From CAYGZL01 sp964354345 (GTDB lineage Bacteria; Chloroflexota; Anaerolineae; Anaerolineales; UBA4823): 64,000 nucleotides of DNA. A program made the translations under genes and the position numbers. The DNA lies in assembly GCA_964354345.1 (NCBI GenBank), contig CAYGZL010000170.1, positions 119,049 through 183,048 of the forward strand, in the 5' to 3' direction. The notes under the pieces were generated by a model. It was not told the DNA's origin, made no database searches, and worked only from the letters and a program-made list of their open reading frames with translations. Of this stretch, positions 49,540-59,272 are shown piece after piece (the stretch's first letter is position 1; each line of letters starts with the position of its first letter).

Positions 49540-50459
49540 CAGCCTCTTCACTTTTGATTGTCGGGACCGGAGCGCTGGCCTGTTTTTTCGCTGCCCGGCT
49601 TTCGGCCGCGGGTGCCGCGGTAACGATGTTGGGTACCTGGCCAGCAGGGCTGCAGGCATTGCGGTCATCGGGGGTGCGGCTGATTGAAACAGATGGCCAG
49701 GAAAAGGCTTATCCAGTGATTGTTCGGCAGCAGGCGGGTCGAATTTCTGGTGTGTCGCAGGCATTGGTTTTAGTCAAGTCCTGGCAGACTGGTCGCGCCG
49801 CTCGTCAACTGGCGACCTGCCTGAGCCCTGCTGGTGTCGCATTGACTTTACAAAACGGACTCGGCAACCGGGAAATTCTGGCGGCTGAGCTAGGAGAGCA
49901 ACGCGTGGCAGTCGGCTCAACTACCAGCGGAGCTTACCTGCTCGGTCCAGGACGCGTGCGCGCCGGTGGCGAAGGAGTGATCACGCTTGGTCCGCATCCT
50001 CGCCTGGGGAGGTTACGCGGACTGTTGCGTGCGGCGGGATTTGTAGTCGAAAATACGGCAGATCTGCAAGCACTACTGTGGGGAAAAGTGTTGGTTAATG
50101 CGGCCATTAATCCGTTAACCGCCCTGCTAGAAGTCCCGAACGGATCCTTGTTGGAGATCTCGGCAGCTCGCTCGTTGTTAGTGGACGCCGCGTTTGAAAC
50201 GGCAGCAGTAGCAAGAGCCCAAGGGATCGTTCTACCTTATCCTGATCCAGTTGCCATGGCAGAAACGGTCGCCCGACGTACAGCCGCTAACCACTCCTCG
50301 ATGTTGCAGGATATCCTGCGCGGCAGCCCGACCGAAATTGACGCTATCTGTGGCGCAATTGTCAGGATGGGAGAAGCCCTGGGAATACCCACACCGGTCA
50401 ATCGAGTTCTCTGGCATCTGGTTCACGCCAAAGAAGAAAAGAACAGGGAGCATAAATGA
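49536..50459 (+). CDS. panE: 2-dehydropantoate 2-reductase
   Basis: NADPH-dependent reduction of ketopantoate to pantoate, 307 aa. Seen: LLIVGTGALACFFAARLS (6-23) for cofactor binding, LVKSWQT with the usual KSxQT-like Lys, LQNGLGNREIL, and GKVLVNAAINPLTALLEVPNG, where the Asn-x3-Asn-P motif binds substrate. The ATG at 49536 overlaps the panB stop, and its own stop overlaps panC (ATGA). The catalytic Lys and the Asn/Glu region are all present. Confidence 0.92.
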   Translation: MTASSLLIVGTGALACFFAARLSAAGAAVTMLGTWPAGLQALRSSGVRLIETDGQEKAYPVIVRQQAGRISGVSQALVLVKSWQTGRAARQLATCLSPAGVALTLQNGLGNREILAAELGEQRVAVGSTTSGAYLLGPGRVRAGGEGVITLGPHPRLGRLRGLLRAAGFVVENTADLQALLWGKVLVNAAINPLTALLEVPNGSLLEISAARSLLVDAAFETAAVARAQGIVLPYPDPVAMAETVARRTAANHSSMLQDILRGSPTEIDAICGAIVRMGEALGIPTPVNRVLWHLVHAKEEKNREHK

Positions 50460-51295
50460 ATACTGTTGAAACCCTTGCCGAATTGCGTTCTGCCCGTTTT
50501 AGGCTTCCTGAGCCGGTAGGTTTTGTTCCCACGATGGGCTATCTTCATGAAGGTCATTTGTCCCTGGCACGTGCGGCCAAAGCCGAATGCGCCAGTGTCG
50601 TCGTCAGTGTTTTTGTCAACCCCACTCAGTTTGGCCCAAAGGAAGATCTGGCAGCTTATCCGCACGACCTGCCGCGTGATCTGGCGTTGCTGGAGAGCGT
50701 AGGCGTGGACCTGGTTTGGATCCCGACTGTGGAGGGGATGTATCCCCCCGGTTTCCAGACCTGGATTACAGTAGAAGAAGTGACCAGGCCGCTGGAGGGA
50801 AGCATGCGCCCCGGTCACTTTCGTGGTGTGACTACGGTGATCGCCAAGTTGTTTAACTGCGTTCAGCCGGATAAGGCCTACTTTGGCCAAAAGGATGCCC
50901 AGCAGGCGGTGGTGATCCGCCAGATGACCCACGACTTGAATTTCCTGCTTGAAATTGTGATTTGCCCGATCGTACGTGAACCGAATGGATTGGCTTTATC
51001 CAGCCGCAATGTTTATCTAAACCCCGCTGAGCGGCAGGCTGCGACGGTGCTTTCACGCTCCCTGGCAGCCGCGCAGAGCGTTTTTACAGCCGGCGAACGC
51101 CAGGCTGGCGTGCTGCGAAAACTCATTGCTGATATGATTAACGCCGAACCGCTGGCGCGCTTGCAGTATATCTCCTGTGCTGATCCGGGAACTTTGCAAG
51201 AGCTGGAAGGTCTCATTTCAGGACGCGCCTTGCTCTCCATGGCGGTGTACATCGGCAAGACTCGGCTGATTGATAATATTATCCTGGGAGTGTAG
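50456..51295 (+). CDS. panC: Pantothenate synthetase
   Basis: ATP-dependent condensation of pantoate with beta-alanine, 279 aa. Seen: VPTMGYLHEGHLSL (24-37) with the HxGH nucleotidyl signature, VSVFVNPTQFGPKEDL, YFGQKDAQQAVVIRQM, and SSRNVYLNPAER. Translation is coupled to panE. Standard length. panD (aspartate decarboxylase) is not in the window, so beta-alanine must come from elsewhere. Confidence 0.96.
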   Translation: MNTVETLAELRSARFRLPEPVGFVPTMGYLHEGHLSLARAAKAECASVVVSVFVNPTQFGPKEDLAAYPHDLPRDLALLESVGVDLVWIPTVEGMYPPGFQTWITVEEVTRPLEGSMRPGHFRGVTTVIAKLFNCVQPDKAYFGQKDAQQAVVIRQMTHDLNFLLEIVICPIVREPNGLALSSRNVYLNPAERQAATVLSRSLAAAQSVFTAGERQAGVLRKLIADMINAEPLARLQYISCADPGTLQELEGLISGRALLSMAVYIGKTRLIDNIILGV

Positions 51296-51308
51296 TCGGA
51301 GGCTGGTT

Positions 51309-52073
51309 ATGTTACTGACCATTGATATTGGAAATACTAATCTGACGCTTGGCCTTTACCAGGACGATTTGTTGGGTCCTCGCTGGCGCCTGGCGACTGT
51401 CCATGATCGTATGCCCGATGAGTACGGCTTGCAGTTTGTGGGCTTGCTCAATCACGCGGGACGTAAACCTTCTGACTTGACCGGTATTTGCATGGCCTCG
51501 GTCGTACCACCGTTGACTGGCAAGGTCATCGAAGCCTGCCGGCGGTATCTGGATCAAGATCCCCTGGTGGTGGATGCTGGTGTAAAGACTGGTGTGCGGG
51601 TCCGCTATGAGGATCCACGGGCAGTCGGCGCAGATCGCATTGTGGATGCAGCGGCGGTGCAGCGTCTGTACGGTGGCCCGGCCTGTGTGGTAGACTTTGG
51701 CACCGCGACCACTTTCGACGCGATCTCTGCCGAAGGCGATTACCTGGGCGGTGCCATCACCCCCGGGATTGGGATTGCCTCCGAGGCCTTGTTTTTGCAC
51801 GCTGCTAAATTGCCGCGCGTCGATCTTCAGCGTCCGCCGAATGTGATCGGTCGCAATACAGTCCATGCGATGCAGTCAGGGCTCTTGTTTGGGTATACCG
51901 CGCTGGTGGAGGGGATGGTGGCGCGTTTCTGCAAGGAATTGGGACCGGCGATGAAAGTCATTGCTACCGGTGGCCTGGCAGAGATCATCGCGCATGAGAC
52001 GGATGTCCTTCAAATCATTGCTCCCTGGCTGACCCTGGATGGATTGCATATCATCTGGGAGATGAACCAATAA
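51309..52073 (+). CDS. coaX: Type III pantothenate kinase
   Basis: Phosphorylates pantothenate, the first step to CoA, 254 aa. Seen: TIDIGNTNLTLGLY (4-17, phosphate loop 1), GADRIVDAAA with the catalytic Asp, VDFGTATTFDAI (phosphate 2), and YLGGAITPGIGIASEAL. ATG 51309 with GGAGG upstream is preferred over the frame start at 51270, which lies in panC. Linking it to panBEC gives an operon running from ketoisovalerate to phosphopantothenate. Confidence 0.95.
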   Translation: MLLTIDIGNTNLTLGLYQDDLLGPRWRLATVHDRMPDEYGLQFVGLLNHAGRKPSDLTGICMASVVPPLTGKVIEACRRYLDQDPLVVDAGVKTGVRVRYEDPRAVGADRIVDAAAVQRLYGGPACVVDFGTATTFDAISAEGDYLGGAITPGIGIASEALFLHAAKLPRVDLQRPPNVIGRNTVHAMQSGLLFGYTALVEGMVARFCKELGPAMKVIATGGLAEIIAHETDVLQIIAPWLTLDGLHIIWEMNQ

Positions 52074-52091
52074 CAGGTATTAGAGGAAACT

Positions 52092-53678
52092 ATGCCTAAT
52101 CCACTGGTTGAATGCGTTGCCAATTATTCGGAAGCTCGCCGCCCGGAGGTCATCCAGGCAATTCGCCAGTCCATTTTGGGTGTGCCGGAAGTCACGCTTC
52201 TGGATCAACATTCGGATCTGGATCATAACCGGACTGTTCTGACTTTCATAGGACCACCTGCCCCTGTGGAAGAGGCCGCGTTCAGATCAATTGCGAAAGC
52301 GGCTGAATTGATTGATCTGGATCAGCATCGTGGGGAACATCCCCGGATTGGCGCGACGGATGTGGTGCCCTTCGTGCCGATCCGCGACCTGACCATGACG
52401 GAATGCGTAACCCTGGCACGCCATTTAGGTCGGCGGGTAGGAGATGAACTGGGGATACCAGTTTATCTATATGAAGACGCTGCTACCCGACCGGAACGCC
52501 AAAATTTAGAGAATATCCGCCACGGGCAGTATGAAGCGCTCAAAGTCGAGATGGGGGTCAACCCCGACCGGGATCCTGATTTTGGGCCACGGCTGGTGGG
52601 CAAGGCCGGCGCAACCGTCATCGGGGCTCGCCAGCCATTGATTGCTTACAATGTCTACCTGACAACGGATGATGTGCAAATCGCCAAGAAGATCGCCAAA
52701 GCGATCCGCTTTTCATCGGGTGGCCTGCGCTATGTTAAAGGGCTGGGATTGTTGGTCGATGGGCGAGCGCAGGTTTCGATGAACCTGACGAATTTCCGTG
52801 GAACGCCGCTGGCCCAGGTCGTAGAGATGATCCGTCGGGAGGCGGTGCGGTATGGCGTCGCCATTCACCATAGCGAGCTGGTCGGGTTGATCCCGCAGGA
52901 AGCCATGGTGGAAGCGGCGCGCTGGTATTTACAAATCGACCAGTTCGATACTGAACAGATCCTGGAATATCGTCTGGCCGCAATAACAGAACTGCAACCC
53001 ATTATAGATGATGTAACACAGCTACAATTGGACGCAACGCCAACGGTAAAACTTGCTTGTTCGGCTGATGACTTCTTGGGGGCGTTAGCAGCCGGAACGC
53101 CCACACCTGGCGGCGGCTCGGCTGCTGCCTACAGCGGTGCGGCGGGAGCGGCGTTGGTCGCCATGGTCGCCCGTTTGACCATCGGCAAGCAGAAATATGC
53201 TGAGGTAGAAGCGCAGATGCAAGCAGTTGTTGAGCGGGCTGAGACACTGCGCGCGGAACTCACTGCTACCATTGAACGAGATGCGGCAGCCTTTGAGTTT
53301 GTCCTGGCAGCGCTGAAATTACCCCGGCAGACACCGGAGCAAATGGAGACGCGCAACCAGGCAATCGCAGCGACGACCTTACAAGCCGCTCAAGTGCCCC
53401 TGGAAGTCGCGCGGATGGCAGTTGAAGTATTGGAACTCGCTGCGCAAGTGGTGACGGTTGGTAATGTAAACGCAATCTGTGATGGCGCGACAGGAGCCGC
53501 ATTGGCTCGCGCCAGCCTGGCAGGCGCGGGCTATAACGTGCGGATCAACCTGGTCAGTCTGACCGACCAGACCGTGACCCAATCCATGCTGGCTCAATTG
53601 CATGATATGGAGAACCGGGCCGCTGACCTGGAAGAGCGAATCCAGGCAACCTGGAAAACTCGCAGCGGGATTATTTGA
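52092..53678 (+). CDS. ftcD: Fused glutamate formimidoyltransferase-formimido-THF cyclodeaminase
   Basis: Bifunctional enzyme, 528 aa, close to the fused animal FTCD in length. Residues about 1-300 are the formiminotransferase N and C domains: VECVANYSEARRPEVI, LDQHSDLDHNRTVLTF with the active-site His, RIGATDVVPFVPI. Residues about 320-525 are the cyclodeaminase (FchA): DFLGALAAGTPTPGGGSAAAYSGAAGAALV, DRDAAAF-like acidic helix ERDAAAFEFV, NVNAICDG. It feeds the formimino group of histidine degradation into 5,10-methenyl-THF. hut genes are not in view. It follows coaX by 18 bases and its stop overlaps a TTG of the next frame. Confidence 0.93.
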   Translation: MPNPLVECVANYSEARRPEVIQAIRQSILGVPEVTLLDQHSDLDHNRTVLTFIGPPAPVEEAAFRSIAKAAELIDLDQHRGEHPRIGATDVVPFVPIRDLTMTECVTLARHLGRRVGDELGIPVYLYEDAATRPERQNLENIRHGQYEALKVEMGVNPDRDPDFGPRLVGKAGATVIGARQPLIAYNVYLTTDDVQIAKKIAKAIRFSSGGLRYVKGLGLLVDGRAQVSMNLTNFRGTPLAQVVEMIRREAVRYGVAIHHSELVGLIPQEAMVEAARWYLQIDQFDTEQILEYRLAAITELQPIIDDVTQLQLDATPTVKLACSADDFLGALAAGTPTPGGGSAAAYSGAAGAALVAMVARLTIGKQKYAEVEAQMQAVVERAETLRAELTATIERDAAAFEFVLAALKLPRQTPEQMETRNQAIAATTLQAAQVPLEVARMAVEVLELAAQVVTVGNVNAICDGATGAALARASLAGAGYNVRINLVSLTDQTVTQSMLAQLHDMENRAADLEERIQATWKTRSGII

Positions 53679-53692
53679 GGGTCAACCGGGTG

Positions 53693-54865
53693 ATGGTTCT
53701 TTCATCTTGGATCCATAACCTGGCTAACCTTTTATGCCGGGTGCTATGTTTGGCAGCGCTCCTGCTGGCGAGTTGTACGGCCGCGAACCACCAGACAGCC
53801 ACGGTCAGGATTGAAAAGGCAAGCGCAACCCAAACCCAGGCGCGAACTATCCAGGCAATAACCACCACTTCACAGAACCCGCCGGGAAAGCCTGCCGCAA
53901 ATTCACTCGCCTCAGAGACGCCGGTGGTAGTTCCATCCAGCACTGTTACTCTTTCTCTACCTCCAACTTTGACCCCTCAATCCTTGACTCCGACTCCAAT
54001 CCTGGCTTGTCCCGCCGCGACCTGCATCTACCCGGGCCTCTTCGTTTTTAACCGGCCAATTTTGGCGCCTGGCAACGATGTCCTAGATTCGACCTACCGT
54101 TTTGGTAGTACCCAGGATAAACACCGCGATCCACACCGCGGGGTAGAGTTTCCCAATACCTTTGGTTCACCGGTTTATGCAACTGCGGAGGGGGTTGTCA
54201 TTGTCGCGGGTGATGATCGCCATCCGGATAGCAGCTCCAAGGGATTTTATGGGCCATATTCTTACTTTTATGGCAACCTGGTAATCGTGCAACATGATCT
54301 GCGTGTGCTTTTGAGTGGTGCGAATTCCAACCAACTGGCATGGTTTGATCTGGCGACGCCAGTCTACACAGTGTACGGTCACCTCTCTCAGGTTGCGGTT
54401 ATGGTGGGTGATACCGTCAAAGCTGGTCAGCTTATTGGGCAGGTGGGAATGAGTGGGAACGCCACCGGGCCGCACCTCCACTTCGAAGTGCGCCTGGGCG
54501 CCAATACCTATGCCAGCTCAGTTAATCCAGAGTTATGGTTGAAGCCGCACCTGGATGAGGCAGGCCAGCCGAAAGGGGGTTTGGTCGGGCGGATTGTTAG
54601 TCTGCGCGATCAGGCGTTAACGGTCCCGCATATTGTGGTCCAACATCTTCTCGATCCCCAAGGTGCCTCGGATTGGGAGATTTATCTGGGAACATATGAG
54701 GAGAAGACGATGGTTGCACAGCTACCTTGGCGAGAAAATTTTGCGGCTGGCGATTTGCCGGCGGGTTGGTACCGGATCACCTTTGCCTACCAGGGCGTAC
54801 AACAGCGGTTGGTGCAGGTGCTGCCTGGTCGACTCACCCTGGTAACCTTTCGGATAGAATATTAG
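53693..54865 (+). CDS. M23 family peptidase lipoprotein
   Basis: Lipid-anchored peptidoglycan hydrolase-like protein, 390 aa. Seen: signal peptide with lipobox LLLASC (Cys near 28), a Pro/Thr/Ser linker, then the M23 core: PHRGVEFPNTFGSPVYATAEG, YGHLSQVAVMVGD, and GPHLHFEVRLG (His261, His263). The first metal pair is usually H-x3-D; here it is His148-x3-Glu152. GTG 53690 directly precedes the ATG used. A longer frame begins with TTG at 53675 overlapping the previous stop. Likely a wall-editing enzyme or M23-fold regulator. Confidence 0.85.
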   Translation: MVLSSWIHNLANLLCRVLCLAALLLASCTAANHQTATVRIEKASATQTQARTIQAITTTSQNPPGKPAANSLASETPVVVPSSTVTLSLPPTLTPQSLTPTPILACPAATCIYPGLFVFNRPILAPGNDVLDSTYRFGSTQDKHRDPHRGVEFPNTFGSPVYATAEGVVIVAGDDRHPDSSSKGFYGPYSYFYGNLVIVQHDLRVLLSGANSNQLAWFDLATPVYTVYGHLSQVAVMVGDTVKAGQLIGQVGMSGNATGPHLHFEVRLGANTYASSVNPELWLKPHLDEAGQPKGGLVGRIVSLRDQALTVPHIVVQHLLDPQGASDWEIYLGTYEEKTMVAQLPWRENFAAGDLPAGWYRITFAYQGVQQRLVQVLPGRLTLVTFRIEY

Positions 54866-54873
54866 GGGAAAGG

Positions 54874-56622
54874 ATGAAATCCTGGGTGCGAGTTTCGGGG
54901 TTAGTGTTCTGCCTGGTTGGTGTGATCATTCTATCCGCCTGCAGGCAGAGGGTCCCAATTCCAGCCAATCCCACGGCCACACTGATTGTCGAAGCCGCGA
55001 CGCCAACGAATTCGGCGCTGGAATTACCTTTCCGCAACGAGCTCCCCACCCGCACACCATTCAAGCCTCAACCCACTGCCGAGAAGCAAGCGATGCTTTG
55101 GGTGGACCCAGGCTTGCCAGAGAAGCTGCGCCAATCCTTAAAGCTGCCAGTGGGCTGGGTGGCTGCTGACATAGATCCAGCGACTCCAGTCGAACCATCC
55201 GCTGTGCGGTTATCGGTAGGCAACCAACGACCGCTCAGCCAATGGGTTTATGTGTTAGTGGCGCCATTTCCCACAATCACCGATGGGGTCTCTTTCGAAG
55301 AGCTCCAGGGCGCCTGGAAAGGTGACCAGGTTGGCCCATTTGCTGGCCAACCTTTGTTGATGGATAAGAGTACGCGCGCTAGCTTCGCCAGGTTGTGGGG
55401 CGAGCCGGCGTCCCAGGCAATCCTGGTCGTTGACTCTGACAGCCCACAATCTGCTGAGCAGTTACTTGAATATGCCTGGAATAACCAGCCGGCCTGGGCT
55501 ATGCTGCCGTTTGAAGACCTGGAACCGCGCTGGAAAGTCTTGGAAGTGGATGGGATTTCCCCCTTACGGAAAGATTTCTTGCTCGAGCAGTATCCATTGG
55601 TGCTGCCGGTATCGCTGATGGGCGACACAGGAATGCTTGATTTATTATGGAACACAGTGGGGCCTGATTCGACCTCCCCACTGGTCGTGAAGACCAATCG
55701 CGATCCCGACCAGCTAACTGTTCTGGCGATGACCGGTACCACCGCCCTGGTGAGAGCGACAGCCTATACCATGGAAAAGAAAGGCGTCCTCTATCCAGCT
55801 GGCGATATCCGCATCTGGCTACGCCAGGCTGATTTGGTGCATGTCAGCAACGAAGCGCCGTTTGCTGAGGATTGTCCTTTTCCGAATCCAGGCCGCGAGA
55901 ATATGCGTTTCTGCTCCGATCCGCGCTATATCACATTGCTGGAAGATATTGGGACGAATATCGTTGAGCTGACAGGCGATCACATTCAGGATTGGGGACA
56001 AGAGGCAATCTTTTACACGCTGGATCTTTATCGTCAGAAAGGTTGGCTGGTGTTTGGGGGCGGCGCAAACCTGGAAGAAGCGCGCCGGCCGGTTACGGTT
56101 GAAAATCATGGCAATCGGCTGGCTTTCATTGGCTGTAATTCCAAAGGCGCTGATTTTGCTCAGGCCGCAACGGACCGGGCGGGGGCGGCGCTCTGTGATC
56201 TGGATTGGATGAGCAGCCAGGTCAGCCGGTTGCGCCAGGAAGGCTATTTACCGGTGGTCACCTTCCAGCATTTTGAATATTACCTGTACGAAGCTCAATC
56301 AGTGCAGGTGCGCGATTTCCGCCGCATGGCCGAAGCGGGTGCGGTGATCGTCAGCGGTAGCCAGGCTCACCAGCCACAGGGATTTGATTTTACGGCTGGC
56401 GCGCTCATTCATTACGGTTTGGGCAACCTGTTCTTCGATCAATATATCGTAAGCAAGGCCTGTCGCCAAGTTTTTATCGACCGCCACGTATTCTATGATG
56501 GACGCTACCTGGGAGTTGACCTGCTGACGGCGATGTTCGTTGATTTTGCACGCCTGCGACCGATGACGAGTGAGGAGCGCCAAGATTTATTGCAAACTAT
56601 TTTCACCGCCAGTGGCTGGTAA
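54874..56622 (+). CDS. CapA-family (PGA_cap-like) lipoprotein
   Basis: A 582-aa lipoprotein. Seen: lipobox ILSAC (Cys near 22), a Pro/Thr-rich linker, a first domain of unrecognised fold (about 65-320), and a C-terminal half of the CapA metallophosphoesterase-like type: ADLVHVSNEAPFAEDC, ITLLEDIGTNIVELTGDHIQDWG, and VIVSGSQAHQPQGFDF followed by LIHYGLGNLFFDQ, the usual end motif. Family members take part in poly-gamma-glutamate capsule handling, but no capBC is present, so the role is open. Start ATG 54874 with GGGGAAAGG; lies 9 bases after the M23 gene. Confidence 0.8.
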   Translation: MKSWVRVSGLVFCLVGVIILSACRQRVPIPANPTATLIVEAATPTNSALELPFRNELPTRTPFKPQPTAEKQAMLWVDPGLPEKLRQSLKLPVGWVAADIDPATPVEPSAVRLSVGNQRPLSQWVYVLVAPFPTITDGVSFEELQGAWKGDQVGPFAGQPLLMDKSTRASFARLWGEPASQAILVVDSDSPQSAEQLLEYAWNNQPAWAMLPFEDLEPRWKVLEVDGISPLRKDFLLEQYPLVLPVSLMGDTGMLDLLWNTVGPDSTSPLVVKTNRDPDQLTVLAMTGTTALVRATAYTMEKKGVLYPAGDIRIWLRQADLVHVSNEAPFAEDCPFPNPGRENMRFCSDPRYITLLEDIGTNIVELTGDHIQDWGQEAIFYTLDLYRQKGWLVFGGGANLEEARRPVTVENHGNRLAFIGCNSKGADFAQAATDRAGAALCDLDWMSSQVSRLRQEGYLPVVTFQHFEYYLYEAQSVQVRDFRRMAEAGAVIVSGSQAHQPQGFDFTAGALIHYGLGNLFFDQYIVSKACRQVFIDRHVFYDGRYLGVDLLTAMFVDFARLRPMTSEERQDLLQTIFTASGW

Positions 56623-56700
56623 AATTACATTTGATTTTTCTGCGCCTTTAGGCCCGGTTGATATACCAACCGCACTTCATTGCAATGGAGGACATTACAT

Positions 56701-57255
56701 ATGGGCATCAAGCCTGATCACTGGATCCGTAAAATGGCTCAGGAACAGCGCATGATCGAACCCTTTGTGGACAACCAGGTGCGCAATGGCGTGATTTCGT
56801 ATGGCGTTTCATCGTATGGATATGATATTCGGGTAGCAGACGAGTTTATGATCTTTACCAATATCTACTCGGCGGTTGTCGACCCGAAGCATTTCGATCC
56901 GAAGTCGATGGTGGATTTCAAAGGGGATGTCTGTATCATCCCGCCGAACTCCTTCGCCCTGGCGCGCACGGTAGAATATTTTCGCATTCCGCGTAGTGTT
57001 TTGACGATCTGCGTTGGCAAGTCAACTTACGCGCGCTGCGGTATTATTGTTAACGTAACCCCCTTTGAGCCGGAGTGGGAAGGCTTCGTGACTCTGGAAA
57101 TTTCGAATACCACACCGCTGCCAGCCAAGATTTACGCCAACGAAGGGATTGCTCAGGTGCTCTTCTTCGAAGCGGATGAGGAATGCCAGATATCGTACGC
57201 GGATAAGAAGGGGAAATACCAGAAGCAGCAGAAGATCGAGTTGCCCAGGCTATAA
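56701..57255 (+). CDS. dcd: dCTP deaminase
   Basis: Trimeric enzyme forming dUTP (or dUMP in bifunctional forms) for dTMP supply, 184 aa. Seen: SSYGYDIRVADEF, IPPNSFALARTVEYFRIP, GKSTYARCGIIVNVTPFEPEWEGFVTLEISN with the catalytic Glu and the Ser/Arg pair, and ANEGIAQVLFFEAD. The trimer-forming C-terminus with KKGKYQKQQKIELP is present. ATG 56701 with GGAGG upstream. Its 3' end overlaps the convergent aminotransferase by 6 bases. Confidence 0.94.
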   Translation: MGIKPDHWIRKMAQEQRMIEPFVDNQVRNGVISYGVSSYGYDIRVADEFMIFTNIYSAVVDPKHFDPKSMVDFKGDVCIIPPNSFALARTVEYFRIPRSVLTICVGKSTYARCGIIVNVTPFEPEWEGFVTLEISNTTPLPAKIYANEGIAQVLFFEADEECQISYADKKGKYQKQQKIELPRL

Positions 57256-58413
57256 GCGATCCAGCGCGGAGGTTATCAGCACCAGGGCTTTCTGGAGGTT
57301 CTCGAGCGAGTTAGCGAAACACAGGCGCAGGTAGCCTTCGCCATTCGCTCCAAAGGAAGTGCCGGGTAGTAGAGCCACACCGGCTTCGTCCAGCAAATAG
57401 TCTGCCAGCCAGGCAGCGCGCTTGCCCAAAGCGCTCACATTGGGGAAAGCATAGAAAGCACCCTGCGGCGTCCGGCAGCGTACGCCAGGGATGGCATTCA
57501 AGCCGGCAACCAGCACATCTCGACGGCGGCGGTAGGTTTCCACTACCTGTTCTACCTGATCCTGTGCATCATGGATTGCAGCCAGCCCGGCAATTTGGGT
57601 GAAGCTGGCGGTACAACCTACGGAGTGGGTCAGGAGCAACTCGACCCGCTCCGCTAAAGCTTCAGGCATGATGCCGAAGCCTAACCTCCAGCCAGTCATG
57701 GCATAGGTCTTGGAAAAGCCATCGCAAATGATCGTGCGCTCGGCCATGCCGGGCAAGGCCGCGATGCTGGGTGCGGGCGCCTCATACACCAGCCGGGCGT
57801 AGATTTCATCGGATAGCACCCATATGTCGCGCTCCTGGGCAACGGCGGCGATATGTTGCAGGGCTTTCAAAGGCATCACCCCGCCAGTGGGGTTGCTGGG
57901 TGAGTTGAGAATAATCAAGCGTGTCCGTTCATTGACCAGGCGGTCGAACGCTTCCAGGTCGAAGGAGAAATCATCCTCCTCGCGCAGCGGCGCCGGAACA
58001 GGTATACCGCCAGCGACCTCGATCATGGCTGGATAAGTAGGAAAGCCTGGATCAGGGTAAATCACCTCATCACCCGGGCGAACCAACGCCAGGGTTGGAA
58101 AAAAGAGCGCCGGCTTGGCACCAGGGCCAACGACTACCTGACCAGGGCGGATTACCATCCCCCGGCGCTGTCCAGAGTCGCTCGCAATTGCCTGACGCAG
58201 AGCCGGGATACCAGCGGAAGGGGTGTAGCGGGTAAAGCCATCCCGGATGGCCTGCATCCCCGCCTGGGCAATGTTTTCGAAGGTTGATTCATCGGGTTGG
58301 CCAATCTCCAGGTGGATCACCGGTCGGCCGGCAGCTTCGAGCGTCTGGGCGCGCGTCAGCATGGCATAGGCACCTTCGGGGCTCAAGTTTTGGACACGGT
58401 TAGCAAATTCCAT
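57250..58413 (-). CDS. Class I/II pyridoxal-phosphate aminotransferase
   Basis: A 387-aa cytoplasmic aminotransferase of the aspartate/alanine-like subgroup. Seen: HLEIGQPDESTFENI, YTPSAGIPALRQAIA, ILNSPSNPTGGVM with the cofactor Asn, SDEIYARLVYE, and DGFSKTYAMTGWRLGFG with the Schiff-base Lys235, then the Arg of NSLENLQKAL-proximal LRLCFANS. AGGAG precedes ATG 58413. The amino donor cannot be specified. Confidence 0.9.
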   Translation of the reverse strand: MEFANRVQNLSPEGAYAMLTRAQTLEAAGRPVIHLEIGQPDESTFENIAQAGMQAIRDGFTRYTPSAGIPALRQAIASDSGQRRGMVIRPGQVVVGPGAKPALFFPTLALVRPGDEVIYPDPGFPTYPAMIEVAGGIPVPAPLREEDDFSFDLEAFDRLVNERTRLIILNSPSNPTGGVMPLKALQHIAAVAQERDIWVLSDEIYARLVYEAPAPSIAALPGMAERTIICDGFSKTYAMTGWRLGFGIMPEALAERVELLLTHSVGCTASFTQIAGLAAIHDAQDQVEQVVETYRRRRDVLVAGLNAIPGVRCRTPQGAFYAFPNVSALGKRAAWLADYLLDEAGVALLPGTSFGANGEGYLRLCFANSLENLQKALVLITSALDRL

Positions 58414-58606
58414 TGGTTTTCTCCTGATCGGATTATACATGTTTTCGTGCCTGGTCTCATGGTAGTGAAATGTAAATCCGATTCTTCTCCCCTTTCAGTG
58501 GAGGTCAGGTTGTGATAAGATAATTCGGAATTCCTGGTTTGTATGCCTATGGAATAGTAGCTCCGAATATTTATTTCTCAATCCCCCATTCAAAGAGGAC
58601 ATAACA

Positions 58607-59233
58607 ATGAGCGTAAAAGACATTTACCAAAACGTAATTGATGGTCAGGCTCCTGCTGTTGATGCAGGAGTCAAAGAAGCCCTGGCGCAGGGCGTTGCGG
58701 CGGATGTCATTCTTAAAGAGGGTCTGATCTTGGCCATGGACGAAGTTGGCCAGCGCTTCGAGAATGGCGAATTCTTTGTGCCTGAGATGCTGATCGCTGC
58801 GCGCGCCATGCAGACGGGTTTGAAAATCTTGAAACCCTACCTGGCTGAGAGCGGCGTCAAAGCTGCCGGCCGCGTGGCGATTGGCACAGTCAAGGGAGAC
58901 CTGCATGACATTGGCAAGAACCTGGTAGCGATGATGCTGGAAGGCGCCGGCTTCGAAGTTAAAGATTTGGGCGTCGACGTCACACCCGAGAAGTTCGTCC
59001 AGGCTGCGCAAGAAGGCTATCAGGTGATTGGGATGTCAGCCCTGCTGACAACTACCATGGGCAGCATGCAGAAGATTATCGAAGCGCTTAAAGCGGCCAA
59101 TGTGCGCGATCAGGTGAAAGTGGTGATCGGCGGAGCGCCAGTCACAGACGCCTACGCCAGGCAGATCGGGGCGGATGGCTTCGCTCCGGATGCTTCCAGC
59201 GCCACGCGCGTCGTCCGTGGTTTAATAGGATAG
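58607..59233 (+). CDS. Corrinoid-binding methyl carrier protein
   Basis: Cobalamin carrier of the MtaC/MttC type, 208 aa. Seen: an N-terminal four-helix cap (DAGVKEALAQG... FENGEFFVPEMLIAARAMQ), then the B12 domain: GTVKGDLHDIGKNLVAMML with cobalt-ligand His100, VKDLGVDVTPEKFV, GMSALLTTTM, and VVIGGAPVTDAYARQIGADG. It would carry a methyl group between a substrate methyltransferase and the folate methyltransferase encoded next. The substrate-specific partner is not in the window. Confidence 0.92.
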   Translation: MSVKDIYQNVIDGQAPAVDAGVKEALAQGVAADVILKEGLILAMDEVGQRFENGEFFVPEMLIAARAMQTGLKILKPYLAESGVKAAGRVAIGTVKGDLHDIGKNLVAMMLEGAGFEVKDLGVDVTPEKFVQAAQEGYQVIGMSALLTTTMGSMQKIIEALKAANVRDQVKVVIGGAPVTDAYARQIGADGFAPDASSATRVVRGLIG

Positions 59234-59272
59234 CGCATTGGGTGATTAGCTGGCTCTTAATTTCCGCATGTT

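Noticed and set aside
53930..54010. Pyrimidine-rich run resembling the ACCTTCAA repeat family
   Set aside because: It encodes a Pro/Thr/Ser linker typical after a lipobox, and lacks the AACCTTCAA word.
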